Assembly: GCA_037447655.1 (NCBI GenBank)
Contig: JBBHKE010003116.1
Location: 26,001-90,000, forward strand
Reading direction: 5' to 3'
DNA length: 64,000 nucleotides
Source of the DNA: Zygnema cylindricum
Taxonomy: Eukaryota > Streptophyta > Zygnematophyceae > Zygnematales > Zygnemataceae
The position numbers were made by a program, and so were the translations under genes. Below are positions 22,613-34,504 of this stretch, one piece after another. Below the pieces are notes generated by a model that was not told the DNA's origin, searched no databases, and saw nothing but the letters and a program-made list of their open reading frames with translations. Each line of letters starts with the position of its first letter. Position 1 is the first letter of the stretch.

Positions 22613-23671
22613 TGAAACTTTGTGACCTCCATAAGTCCTCAGAGTGGACAGCTTCCAAGAAGCCTCTAGAATAACTCTGACCCCTTTGTGTTTCAGCGAA
22701 AACAACTGCCTCCTTGGCAGAATCACACTATGACCACCTGCACCCCTATGAAGGCAAGACTCCCTTGAGTCTATAGCAAAAAGAATCTCTGAATTTGCTC
22801 CCCTGAGCAGTAAGTTTTGGAGGGTCAAAGTTGACCTTTTGTACAGAAGCTCTCTGGGAGAGAGGGTCCTATCTCCTAATTTTTCTAAGTCCTATCTCTC
22901 TCACAGACTCTATCTATTGATGTACGAAACGAATCAGGTTACAGTTCCGTACGTAAAAGTACAGCAGCCGGTGTAATATATGTACGGACATTGTACGACA
23001 TTGCCTAAATGTCGACACATGTCATATCCGGATTCGGTGCCATAATCTCGAAGATTCCACGATCCAATGTAATTTCGCCACGTGTCATCCGATGTGACGA
23101 TGGCCACAAACCGCCGAAATCTTTTTCCGCGATCTCGTCGCTAATTCCGGCGTTCCGATTAAATTCGGATTTAATCGTAGCCGTAATAAATACATGCGCG
23201 GTATTCGTTTCACTTAAGAAATAAATGGGCGGTATTGATTTCTTGCCCGTACGGTAATCCGTACTTTATACATTACCGGATCTATGTATCTCGTAAGCAA
23301 TTAGAGTTAAATGATTTATCCTATGTATACATGATTAAATAAATATCAAACTATATATTATGTAACACTAGTTCTTAGACTTAAGGGCTAAGGTTATTGG
23401 CTATTCACTTGTTGCCGGCCGGTAGGTACAGGGATCAAATCCTGTGGCCGGCACATACCTTTAAGATAAAATAAAGCCCTAAATAATATAAATTTTCCCG
23501 TAAACCTCTGGATAGCTTAGGTAGCAATGGCTCTAGCTCCCTCTCCAATTTCTCAGTGACTGCGACAAGTTTGAGAGTTGGAGAGAGAAGTTAGAGGTAG
23601 ACTGCCTCGGCTTCTTTCTATATTTCTATTTAGACCTAGAAAATACTAAAAATGGACCATTAATTTCTACA
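22613..23671 (-). repeat. Copia A 5' LTR
   Basis: Begins TGAAACTTTGTGACC and ends TTAATTTCTACA on the plus strand, with the same length as the left LTR. Differences from that LTR are scattered substitutions. The tRNA-like module is at about 23380-23455. Confidence 0.9.
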
Positions 23672-23954
23672 ATTATCCCGTTTAACAAATAAATGAATAT
23701 GCGTGAAACGTAACACGTATATCGTTTCGCTAGTGCCCTAATGGATAAGGCTATGGTCTAAATAGTAGTCCGTAGACCCCGGTTTAAATTCGGCCAGAGG
23801 CAGTATTTTGCTACAAATAGTAAAATACCTTCTATTTCATTCTGCCTCCTTCTAAATGACGTGACAACCATGACGTGCCTTTGGTTTTCTCTTTCTCTCT
23901 CTTTAAATTCTAGCTAAACTATAGAAGTGAACTTTTAATTACCTCTTTTCAACA
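23672..23954 (-). repeat. Copia B 3' LTR, second part
   Basis: Continuation of 16587-17210 after copia A. It contains the tRNA-like module (CTAATGGATAAGGCT and CCCGGTTTAAATTCGG, about 23738-23810) and ends TTTTCAACA. The adjoining CTCCCGTTAAT is a decayed polypurine tract. Confidence 0.75.
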
Positions 23955-26900
23955 CTCCCGTTAATTTTTAATCACTTTTCAATTTTAATCCACAGTTTTC
24001 TTTGCAATAAATCATCTAATGGGAAGGTACTGCTATTGTCATCATGTCTGCAATCATTTCTTTATCAGTTTTATGAACCTGTTTAATGATTTTATTTTCA
24101 ACCTTCTCTTTGATAAAACTTAGTCTAATATCCATATGCTTAGCTTTGAAGTGATGTTACGGATTAGCTGCAATAGATATAGCTGCTTGATTATCACAAA
24201 AAACATTTGAGTTCCTGTCTTCATGAACCCAAGTTCTTCAAGAAGAGCTTTCACCCACATTAATTCTTTGGTGGCAGCACAGGAAGCCATGTATTCAACC
24301 TCCATAGTGGACTGAGCAACTACTTTTTATTGCTTGCTACTCCAACAACATGCACCAGATCCAATTTGCAACACATATCCAGTCGTACACCGCCTTAACG
24401 GCACATCTCCATAACTGGCATCACTCCAAGTTGTGATGTCAGTGTGCTCCCCTCCGAAATGTAACCACAATTCCCTTCTCCCCACTAGATACCTCATCAC
24501 CCTTTTGGCAGCCTTCTAGTCTCTCTTTCTTGGTTCATTTAGACTCTTGCTGGGGACTCCTACGGCTGCAGCTATATCCGGCCGGGTACAATTCATAAAA
24601 TATGTTAAACTACTTAAAATCTGCCGATAAGGGATATTTTCCATAAATATTATTTCTATCTCATCTATCTCATCATTAATGATAAATATTCCTCCCTCTT
24701 CACTCCCCTCACTCACTTTTTTCAAATCCATGAGAGTAGTACATCCGTTTGCTTCCTCCATTTGAAATTTTTCTAGCATATTACCAATTGTTTCTTTCTG
24801 AGTGAGTCTTTTCCCTCTATCTCTCTCCATTTGAATTCCCAAAATGTTCTTTGCTTCGCCGAGATCTTTCATGACAAAGCGACTTCTAAGATCCCGTTTT
24901 AGTTTGTTAATTTTATCTAAGGACTTGCTTAAGACCAACAAATCATCCACATAAATAGCAATAAATATCACTCCATCCTCATCCTCAAATAAATATATGG
25001 AGTGATATGAACTAATTCTGATATACCCCAAACCGGTCTGAAATTCGTTGAGCTTTATATTCCATTGTCGTGGGGCTTTCTTAAGCCCATAGAGTGATTT
25101 TATCAGTTTGCAAACTTTGTTTTCTTCCCCACTTTCCACGAATCCTTCTGGTTGCCTCATGCAAATTTCTTCTTCCAACTCTCCGTGCAAAAAGGTTGTT
25201 TTAATTTCCATTTGGTGTATTTCCATATCCTCCGCTGCGACTATACTTTAAAGGATTCTAACAGAAGGAAATCTGACTACAGCTGCAAAGGTTTCTTCGT
25301 AGTCTATCCCCTCTTTCTAAATATATCCTTTTGCAATTAACCTAGCTTTGTACCTCTCAATGGTATTATCCGGGTTTAGTTTAAGTTTAAGAACCCACTG
25401 ACATCCGATCGGTTTTCGGTCCGGTGGACAATCTACCTACTCCCATGTATTGGCTTCCATGATAGAGGCCATTTCTTCATTTGTAGATGTGATCCACCGG
25501 CTACTTTCTGGAGTGTTTATGGCCTCTAAGTATGTCTGAGGTTCATCTAGGTGAGACATCTTTGTGAGTTCGTTTTATACTTGTCTTTCTTGAACTCATT
25601 TACTACTTCTTCTTCCCCTTTCAAAATCGGACGCCGGTATGGAAGGCATCCTTGGGTTTTGCTTAGGGAGATTTTCAGCTCCTTTATCCTCCAATTCCGG
25701 TGTCTCATCAAGTTCCTCATCAGTTTCGTTTGTGGCGTTGCCTAGAATGTTGTCCTTTCCTCCTTCTCCTGTGGTAAATCTACAGATTTTCCTTTTTCTC
25801 CCTCTTCTTTCTCTTCATTTTCAAAGTCAAAGTCAGAAAATTGATCCGTTTCAAATCTGATTTTGACTTCCTTATTTTATTTGAATGGATCAATGGACTT
25901 CTCTTCATTCATCACCACTATGTGTTTTACCAAAATTATATCTTTATTTTTCAAGTCATACACTCGGTATCCTTTTGTGCTCTCATCATATCCTACAAGA
26001 TATCCTAGCTTCCCTCTCCCCTCAAACTTCTATTTAGTCTTATCGGAATCCAAACTGTAGACTTGACTTCCGAACACTCTCAAATTAGACAAATCAGGTT
26101 TTTTTCCTGTCCACCTCTCATACGAGTTTCCTCCTTATTTGCTGAAGTTAGGACTCTATTTTTGATGAAATTAGCATAGTTTATAGACTCCGCCCAAAAC
26201 TGCAACCCTATCCTCTTATTAGTTAACATACTTCTGGACATATCTCCTAAAGTTCTATTCACTTTTTCTTCTACTCCATTTTGTTTTGGATTACAGGGAA
26301 CAGTTTTCTCATGATGAATTCCTTCTTCTTTAAGATATTCTTCAAATTCCCTTGAGCTGTATTCTTTCCCATTATCACTTCTTATCTCTTTTATTGAGGT
26401 TTCGTGTAGTTTAACACTAAATACTTTATACTCTTTGAAACATCCCAATACCTCTGACTTATATTTGAGAAAGTATACCTTCGTGTACCTAGACCAATCA
26501 TCTGTGATAGTTAACATCCACCTCTTCCCCCCATGTGAAGCATATCTAGCAGGTCCGCAAACATCAGTGTGAATTAAATCAAATAATTTCTCTCTCCTAT
26601 ATGTGGTTGCCTTTGGAAGTGGAAATCTATGAATCTTCATTTGGGCACATCCACTGCAATCATCAAAGGTCTCAACATACTCAAAAGTAATACCCTCCAC
26701 TATTTCATTTTTCTTCATTTTCTTTAATCTATCTTAATGCACATGTCCTAACCTTTTGTGCCAAAGCATCATCTCGCATCCACAAGAGTAGAGAAAACTC
26801 TTTTCATTGCAAAGTAGAATTCTGAACATTTCTTGACAGCCCTTCTCAGATATGAAATAAACCTCATTATCAAAGCTTGCTGTGAAGATTCATTTCCTAT

Positions 26901-27345
26901 TTCCTGTTTCAAACTCCTTTTCATCTAGGACAGCTGTTGAGAATAAGTTCTTACTAAGCTGTGGAATGTAAAGAGCATCTAAGAGTGTTCCAATTGAGGC
27001 CTTAACATCAACTAGTACCTTCAAGTCAACAGTTCCAACAAGACTTGTGGTTTCTACAATACCATCTCCGTACTCTATCTCAACTGTTGGGATCTTTCTC
27101 GGTTTAGTGAACCACCTTTTATCTTTGCACATATACATTGAGGCCCCTGAGTCTATGATCCACCCATCTTCAGGTGGATCCCTCTTACCTCCGAAAGCAC
27201 ACTTTTGTCTCCGTGGAATTTCAACATGCTTTTCTGTGTTTTCTGGATTAAGAAGAAGCTCCTTAAGCTCCTCAAGCTCCTCTTCCTGTTCAATTTCTTC
27301 GTTCTCTTGCTCGTCATGAACTTGAGTTAGGAAAGCCTTTTCCTT
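23955..27345 (-). pseudogene. Copia B gag-pol remnant, truncated
   Basis: Minus-strand pieces are RNase H (24120-24305, EVEYMASCAATKELMWVK), RT (24516-25226, with YVDDLLVLSKS and SLYGLKKAPRQWN), integrase (26080-26718, with the Cys pair CSGC, HTDVCGPA and RSDNGKEYSSREF) and protease start (26890-27180, WIIDSGASMYMC with Asp intact). Many stops interrupt it. Homology to copia stops near 27345 in the linker before the zinc knuckle. Gag and the 5' LTR are absent, and gypsy F sequence follows at once. Confidence 0.88.
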
Positions 27346-27560
27346 TCCTTCATTTCTGGTAAAAGTTGTTTTTCTAAGTCTCCTACTTCAAGAATACATA
27401 ATCTATCCCCTTTTTGCAAATAGAGTAAACCATCCTCTAATCTAATTTTTTTGGCATGCCTCTCATTCAATGGGTTAGAATTCCCTCTCGAAAGATTCTT
27501 GCAAATCACAGCAAAATAAGGACCTTTATCATAACCATTTCTATCAGCATCTAAAAACAA
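27345..27560 (-). pseudogene. Gypsy F integrase N-terminal zinc domain
   Basis: The 27327-27560 frame contains LNERHAKKIRLEDGLLYLQ and GDRLCI, the region leading into the H2C2 integrase zinc finger of Ty3/gypsy pol. The catalytic core is missing because the junction with copia B follows. Confidence 0.65.
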
Positions 27561-27687
27561 TTCATTTTAAACCATCACATTTATTTCAAAACATCTTTTT
27601 AAAGGAATATGCGACTACATGTGTCTTTCGAAGAATATGTTTGACGTTAAATTTGAAATGTACCTATTTCTGCATCCACATTACTTG

Positions 27688-27966
27688 TCAACCAATCATG
27701 ATATGTGCATCACTTAATCTTTGTAGATAAGAAAGATAATGAACTTTGAATTCTTTATTATGCAAATAACAACGACATTTTACTAATGTATGAACAATTG
27801 CAAGTAATTCTTTTTCCTGTGTTTGATAATTCTTTTCAGCATCCTTAAATTTCTTCGACTCAAAAGCAATAGGATGAAAATGTTTACCAAATTTTAGACT
27901 TATGACTGCACCTAAAACTTTATCAAATGTAGAGTCAGGATACACTTGTGTAGGGGCAAAGGTCAA
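27688..27966 (-). pseudogene. Gypsy F RNase H domain
   Basis: TFAPTQVYPDST is followed by GAVISLKFGKHFHPIAFESK, KNYQTQEKELLAIVHTLVK and CRCYLHNKEFKV. This is the usual order in gypsy RNase H after RT. The first Asp region is altered (VYPDSTFDKVLGAV). Confidence 0.85.
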
Positions 27967-28199
27967 CTTCCCTTTTAGTTCATCGAAAGCTCTTGCTGAT
28001 CAACTCCCCACACAAACGTCTCTTTCTCCCGTGGTAAATCCGTCAAAGGTGTGGCGATCATACTAAAGTTTATGATAAATTTCCTTTATGAAAATAAAGG
28101 AAAAAAAAATGATCGCAAAAATGATCTAATATTTCTGTAACATTAATAAAATGTTTCTAATTCTGAATTGTTGTGATTTTAGATGGATTCGTTTTAACA

Positions 28200-28810
28200 C
28201 CTTCCCCACTAACTATATGTCAAAAAAATAATTGCTCACTTTTAAGAAAACTGGATTTTGACAATGTTCCATATAATTTTCTTTCCCTTAACCTTTCCAA
28301 CACTTTCCTTAAATGAGTTAAATGTTGTTCTTTGGATTCGCTGTAAATTAGAATGTCATCTATGAACACTTGAACAAACCCATCTATATAATATGAAAAG
28401 GTTTGGTTCATTAATATTTGATAAGTGGGCGGTGCATTCGTCAAACCAAATGGTATCACTTTCCATTCAAAATGACCGACTCTAGTTCTAAAAGCAATTT
28501 TATCAACAGTTCAGTTCTAATTGGCACCTGATTAAAGCCACGACGCACATCAATCAAAAAAAATAATTTTGCATTTTCAAACGATCTATCAAATCATATA
28601 TTATTGGTAACGGATACTTATCCTTCACCGTAATCTTGTTCAAACTACGATAATCGACACACATTGTCAACATTCCGTCCTTGTTTTTGACGAAGAGGAC
28701 TGGTGCTCTGTATGGTGATTTGTTGGGTTGAATATGTCCTTTCTCCGAAAGCTCCTTGATCTGTTTCTTTAACTCCTCCTTCTCAAAAAAACTGTGCTTA
28801 TAAATTCATG
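28200..28810 (-). pseudogene. Gypsy F reverse transcriptase, frameshifted
   Basis: 28640-28800 encodes [40 protein letters not shown] and onward. 28220-28459 encodes MIPFGLTNAPPTYQ and QVFIDDILIYSES, whose FIDD is the catalytic box of this RT. Frameshifts lie between 28460 and 28640. Confidence 0.9.
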
Positions 28811-28832
28811 TTACAAGATGATTACATCCAGG

Positions 28833-29240
28833 TTAGAGGTTAAAAACATGTTCCACATCTCGAGAATGTGGCCTTCCTAATTGTAAATCACTCGGGAAAA
28901 CATCTCGAAATTGAAAAATCAAATTTTTAACTGCAGCATCATATGTATTAATGTCAATTACAAAATCAGATTTTAGTTTTTTAAGATTTTTAGGGCTGTG
29001 TGATTTAGGAATGACATCAATGTTAGTGTTTTCTCCCCTCCCTTTCATCAATAACTGCCTCAGCTACTAATAACAAGAAAGCGTGATTTGTTTTATCTTT
29101 TAAATGTTTTTTAAATTGTTTAGCTGAAATCAAACCTTGCACTTCTAGTTTGTTTATATTTTTTATATGATTCGTATAAATTTTCTTTGAAGGTAATGAT
29201 TGCAAAACCTTCCAACCATTTTCAGACTTCACTTTTTATG
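28833..29240 (-). pseudogene. Gypsy F protease-to-RT linker
   Basis: The frames 29023-29232 and 28833-29051 end in QFRDVFPSDLQLGRPHSRDV, which matches the conserved DVFPxDLPxGLPPxR stretch before gypsy RT. The protease active site itself is not clear, though the region 29240-29600 should hold it. Confidence 0.7.
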
Positions 29241-29939
29241 TGTTAGTTTCCTAATTAATTTGAGGATTATGTTCAGTTAACCAAGACTTACTTTCCCAAG
29301 ATTAGTTTCTCATATCCCAAATTCATTATTTCACACGCAACTTTCATTTTATGACCCTGGATATCAACTTCTATTCTGTCAGTTTGTAAATCTAATGTGG
29401 AGTTATTACCATTTGCCACCTGAACATGTTAAGGGTTTTCCCTTATGACTGTAGGAAATTTTATTTTCCTCCACAAACTTATGTGAAATAAAATTATTTA
29501 TAGTCATGAATTAACCATTACTCTTAATGGTTTTTCTTCCACTAAAGACTCAAATCTGATCAAACTTTGTCTGGTGTCATCGTCACTTAACTGCCTTAAC
29601 ATAGGTCTGTTGTTAAGAATTTCAACAACTTTGTCTGGTGTCATCGTCTCTTAACTGCCTTAACATAGGTCTGTTGTTAAGAATTTCATCAGAAGGATTC
29701 TTCAAACTATAGTGTAGTCAAAATCATAACTAATTCTGTTATCGTATCTTTTCCATTCATTAACTTGCCCTCCAGAGTTAACTCTTTAGCTTCTCCATCT
29801 GGTTGAATCAAGTGAGGATTTTAAATAGTCCTTTCCGTTTCCCACCTATTGGGCTTCTTGCTCAGCTAGGTATAACGCAATATCTTCCTAAAATCTTTCA
29901 TTGACATCGACTATTTTCAGAGAACCTTTAACTTACAGT
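29241..29939 (-). pseudogene. Gypsy F protease region, decayed
   Basis: By position this is the protease part of pol between the zinc knuckles and RT. No active-site DSGA/DTGA motif is visible. A segment of about 63 bp beginning ACTTTGTCTGGTGTCATCG is duplicated in tandem near 29564-29690. Confidence 0.4.
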
Positions 29940-30165
29940 CCTAAGCGTAATGATCTGGACCACCGCATTTGAAACAAGTGACTTTTTTTTTGGGTTTTGT
30001 GCACTCTTTACTTATATGTCCCTCCTCTCCACAGTTATAATAGTTAATCTTCTTCAATTCTGCACAGTCAAATGCTCTATGACCTCTTTTACGACAGAAA
30101 GTGCATGTGGGTATGGTAAGATTGGGTTTTTGAGTATTAATGCTCGGTTTATAACTTTTAATTTA
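29940..30165 (-). pseudogene. Gypsy F gag: three zinc knuckles
   Basis: In one frame the minus strand encodes CTFCRKRGHRAFDC, then YYNCGEEGHISKEC, then CFKCGGPDHYA followed by a stop and DC. The first fits CX2CX4HX4C. The second has lost its first Cys to Tyr. The third is cut by a stop. Three knuckles in the gag C terminus are common in plant gypsy elements. Confidence 0.85.
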
Positions 30166-31135
30166 TCCCCCTCTATTATTAAATTTGTTTTTTGCATTAA
30201 CACTCTGTCCACCTCTTTGATTTCCCCTGAAGATATTATATCTATTCACTAGACTCGCATTCAGACCCTCTTGTACAAATTCCTCCTCACCCCACTCTGA
30301 TACTTCATTCAAATTACCCTTGAGTGATCGAGTTTCCCGATTATACCCTAGTTGATCCTCTAATTCCAATGACTTATATTGTAATTCGTTCAAATTAATA
30401 ATTTTTTGATATTTCGGTTCTGATTTCAGTAAAGGATATAGATAATTCAAAAAATGCAACTTAGCCATTTCATGAGTTAAAAATGTTAGATGAGTCAAAA
30501 TCCACAATATTATACTTCACAGATCCTATTTGCTTACAGTTTTGCCGTTTTTCTTCCATTCTAGATTTATAACTGACACAAAAGAAACGCGATTTGATCG
30601 CGGTTTTAAAAGCTTCCCAATCCACATTATCATAAATCAAATTAGACCTTCTCTGAGTGTAATATCAAATCTAAGCATCACCCTTCAGACAGTTAACAGC
30701 AAAAGAAGTCTAATCATCACGATCACAATTCCTAGATTTCAAATAATATCCTATGTGGAATATCTATGCATCCAACTCATCAATCTTCTTACCATCAAAT
30801 GATGGTGCCTCACTAATAGACAATTTCATATCACTTATCTTCTTTGGTCTATCATGATCATCTTCTCTAAAACTGGCATTTCTTTTACTACTCTCACCCT
30901 TTTGGTCATAAACATAATTCTTGGTCTGAATTAAGTTAATGAGTTCATCCAATTTCTCATTTGAAACATTTCCATTTTCTTTAAACACTTTCAATTCACT
31001 TTTCAATTCAGAAATTGTTTCATCCACAAGAGCAACAAGATTATTAAATCTTTTTACTAATTTCATAGTATGCTTCTTCAAAACATTCAAAGCATTCTCC
31101 ATTTCACGTTTCCATACAAAATTTGCTATTATCAC
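30163..31135 (-). pseudogene. Gypsy F gag
   Basis: The ATG at 31133-31135 opens a 123-codon frame rich in charged residues (a likely coiled coil). It ends at SEAPSFDGKKIDELDA, which matches the FDG segment that begins the capsid region. 30163-30507 continues with the C-terminal capsid and an Arg/Gly-rich tail. A frameshift separates the two pieces. Confidence 0.75.
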
Positions 31136-31753
31136 AAAATGAAATCAAAGAAAAGGAAAGATAAAATATTATTTCCCAAAGAAATTTGCTGCAGGTTTGA
31201 AGTTCTTTGATTGCTCCAATAAATGACTTACTCTCATTAACAAATCCTTTGAAAAAAATCAAAATCTGAGAAATCAATAAGACATTGAAAATAAGTTAGT
31301 GCAAATTCAATTCTTCAATCTCTCAAACATTGACAGATAAAAGGTAAAAATTTCCCCACATATTTTGCAACAACAAAATTGAAAGGAATCAAAGGTAACA
31401 ATTTAGGGTTTGAAAATTTTTGAGTCAGTTTTTGACTCCCTTGATTTGAAGAAGTAAACTACTCCATTTTCCTTCTCCTCCATTAGCGAATTTCCCATTT
31501 TCTACTACATCAAGATATTTTACTTTGTAATCCTTACATCCTCACCTTTCATGGCTTCAAGCCCTCCCTCTACACATGACTATCACAAGGAGAAGGCAAG
31601 TTTGTTTGGCCTCTATGTAATTAGAGTGAGATGCAGCGGAGGCTTCACAGCCCACCCCGCCTGAGTCCTTAGGACGTACGCACTTCCTACATCTGACTTG
31701 TGGCCGCTAACAGTGTGGTCACTTAGTTCCCCTCCAATCTGCTACCACTTCAT
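31136..31753 (-). mobile_element. Gypsy F leader and possible primer-binding site
   Basis: Non-coding leader upstream of gag. On the minus strand TGGTAGCAGATTGG near 31738-31749 resembles the TGGTATCAGAGC site complementary to initiator tRNA-Met. If so, the LTR would start (plus strand) at TGTTGATTTG, 31754. Confidence 0.4.
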
Positions 31754-31916
31754 GTTGATTTGAGGTAGCTGGTGCCCTTAAAAGAGAAAATGAAACACTA
31801 GCAGTTGCCATAATAATCACTTACACAAAGACGAAACTCTCATGAAATCCCACAAAAGACCAACTTTACAATAAAGTCCCAAGCAAACCAGACATACCCT
31901 AAGTCTGTAAATATTA
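31754..31916 (-). repeat. Possible gypsy F 5' LTR fragment
   Basis: Follows the putative primer-binding site and runs to the start of copia D at 31917. The proposed continuation beyond copia D (from 37038) and a second copy of this LTR were not found, so the assignment is tentative. Confidence 0.3.
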
Positions 31917-32962
31917 TGTAGCTCTGAGACCTCCATATGCCCTCAGAGTAGGTAGCTCACACGAAGCCTTTAGGATAACCTAGACCCCTTAGTGTTTTAA
32001 CAAGAATAACTACCACCTTAGTAGAAAAAAACTCTTACCACCTTCAAACTTGTAAAGGCAAGACTCGGGTGAGTCGATAGCAAAAATAATCTGTGAATTT
32101 TCTCCTCTGAGCAGTAAGTTATAGTGGGTCAAAGTTGAGTTGACATTTTGTACAGAAGCTCTCTTGTAGAGAGGGTCTTATCTACGAAATTTTTCTAAGT
32201 CCTATCTGTCTCTAAAATTCTATCTATTGATGTACGACACCAATCACAATACTGTGTCGTAAAAAAAGGTACAAGAGCCTGTGTACTTTCTATGCGGACA
32301 TTGTACGACATGTCTAAAAAGTCGACACATGTCATATTTGGATTCATCTTTGTTATTCCCGGAGATGCCGCAAACCAATGTAATTGTGCCAAGTGTCATT
32401 TGATGTGGCGATGACCGCAAACCGCCAAAATCCTATTGCGTTATCTCGGCCTTCTTCTCGGCCGTCCGATCAAAACAGGGTTACAATCTTGGTCGTAATA
32501 AATACTTGCGCGGTATTTATTTCACACTTAAAGCAAATGCGAGATATTCGTTTCGAGACTTTTCGTATACCGTAACTACAAACTGTTTCTATGTCCTACG
32601 ATTCCGCTAAATGAAATACTGTACGTGTAAACATTTATATAATTATCAAACATAATATCACCTAACACTGGTCTTAGACTAATTGGTTAAGACTACCAGC
32701 TAGCGGCGAATTTGACTGACAGCAAGGACTAAGTTCAAAGCTCGGATCCATCAAGTGGCATTTTTGTAAATCTACCAATCTATTGTCTTCTCCCTCTAGA
32801 TAGCATAGGCAGCCATGGCTTTAGCTCCCTCTCCAACTTTTAATGACTGCGACAAGTGTGGGAGTTAAAGAGAGGGGTTAGAGGCAGACTGCCTCTGCTT
32901 ATTTTGTGCATTTTATCTTTTACAAAACCTAGAAAATACTAAAAGAACCTTTAATTTCTACA
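31917..32962 (-). repeat. Copia D 3' LTR
   Basis: Starts TGTAGCTCTGAGACC and ends TTAATTTCTACA. It is 1046 bp long and clearly alignable to the A LTRs. The polypurine tract CTCCCCTTATT (plus strand) follows at 32963. The tRNA-like module is at about 32675-32750. Confidence 0.85.
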
Positions 32963-32989
32963 CTCCCCTTATTTTCTAGTCACTCTTTA

Positions 32990-33385
32990 ATTTAAATTGC
33001 TTTGTTCGAATTCGGTTATTTCGAATTCTTTACAATTTGCTATTTATTGCTTTCGGCTTCGGTTGCTATTTTTATTTGTTTGCAATCGTAGATCTAACTC
33101 CTATAAGGAATACGCCCAGACCGTGGAGCCTAGTGGCTACCCATCGGCTTAGTAATAAATGGATCGCTCTCTCGACTTCCCACTCACCTTTCACCGTTTA
33201 TCCCTTCTACCATTTATTTCTTTTTCATACTGTCATATTCATTTGTGCTTTGTATTATAATTCTTGAGGATTTTCATTGCTCGTTTGTTCCACCTTTTAT
33301 GTACAGCTGGTTAGGCTGCATGTTTTTTGGTTTGATTAGACACATGCACGACATGGGTTGCTGCTTTGTGACGCGATCTCCAACA
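32990..33385. other. Foreign segment replacing the end of D RNase H
   Basis: Between the D polypurine tract and the RNase H frame starting near 33385 lies sequence unlike the copia family. Part of it (GGAGCCTAGTGGCTACCCATCGGCTTAG, about 33123-33150) resembles the E leader segment at 13410-13437. An inserted or recombined piece of an E-like element is the simplest reading. Confidence 0.4.
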
Positions 33386-34504
33386 ACAACCCCATCACCC
33401 ACATACAATACATATCCAGACGTGCATCTCCTCATAGGAGCATCCCCATAGTTGGCATCACTCCAAGTGGTGATGTCAGTATTGTTCTCACCAAAATGCA
33501 ACCATAGATATCTAGTCCTTATAAGATTTTTGAGGACGTCTTTAGCTGCCTCCTAATCCTTCTTAGTGGGAGCATTCAGACTCCTACTTAGTACTCCTAC
33601 AGTTGCGGCTATATCCAGGCGGGTACAATTCATAAAATATATTACGCTACCCACTATTTGCATATAAGGAATTGTCTGCATAAATATTTTCTCCTCAAGG
33701 CGTAACTCATCATCTAAGATTATAACTCCCTCTTCCACACTCCCCTCGTTTCCATTCTTTAGTTCCATTGGAGTGGTACAACTATTAGCTTTGTCCATTT
33801 TAAATCTCTCTAACGTGTTTCCAATGGCTTCCATCTTAGTTATCTTATTATTTTTCTATCTATTTCTCTCTCTACCTGAATTCCCAAAATATACTTTGCT
33901 TCTCCCATATCCTTCATCTCAAATCTACCTTTTAGATCGTTTTTTAACTTATTAATTTTATCCATATATTTCTTAAAATAAGCAAATCATCAACTTAAAT
34001 TGCAATAAAAAAAATCCATTCTTCATCTTCAAACAAATAAATCGAGTGATCTGAGTTGATCTAAACATATCGGAAACCTGTAAGAAACTCATCAAGCTTC
34101 ATATTCCATTGTTGGGGCGTCTGTTTCAGCCCTTACAAAGATTTGATCAATCAGCATACCTTGCTCTCCTCCCCTTGCTCCACAAATCCTTCGGGCTGTC
34201 GCAAAAAAATATCCTCTTCCAATTCTCCATGTGTGAAGGCCGTCTTGATGTCTATCTGATGTACTTCAATGTCTTCTGCTACCGCTAGACTGACAATTAT
34301 CTTGACGGAGGGAAACCTGACGATCGGGGCAAATGTCTCCTGGCAGTCTATTCTTTTTTTTTTGGTAAATCCTTTTGCCACTAACCGAGCCTTATAGCGC
34401 TCAATGGTGTTATCCGGGTTGAGTTTCAGCTTAAATACCCACTTACACCCAATTGGCTTCCTGTCAGGAGGATAATCTATCGATTCCCATGTATTGGCCG
34501 CCAT
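33386..34504 (-). pseudogene. Copia D RNase H and RT pieces
   Basis: 33274-33501 contains WSDANYGDAPMRRCTSGYVL. 33553-33834 contains IAATVGVLSRSLN. 34151-34504 contains GCKWVFKLKLNPDNTIERY, ETFAPIVRF and MxIKTAFTHGELEEDIF variants of the RT. The central YVDD region (33990-34140) is broken by stops and indels. All agree with copia A but with many substitutions. Confidence 0.88.

Larger units (their letters stand above)
17211..23671 (-). mobile_element. Complete Ty1/copia retrotransposon A
   Basis: Two LTRs of 1059 bp each bracket a minus-strand gag-pol. The order on the minus strand is 5' LTR, primer-binding site, gag, protease, integrase, RT, RNase H, polypurine tract, 3' LTR. Flanks read ATTAG on the left and ATTAT on the right, an imperfect 5-bp target duplication. 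The LTRs look more than 90 percent alike. Stops and frameshifts occur in every domain, so it is not autonomous. It splits the 3' LTR of copia B. Confidence 0.92.
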
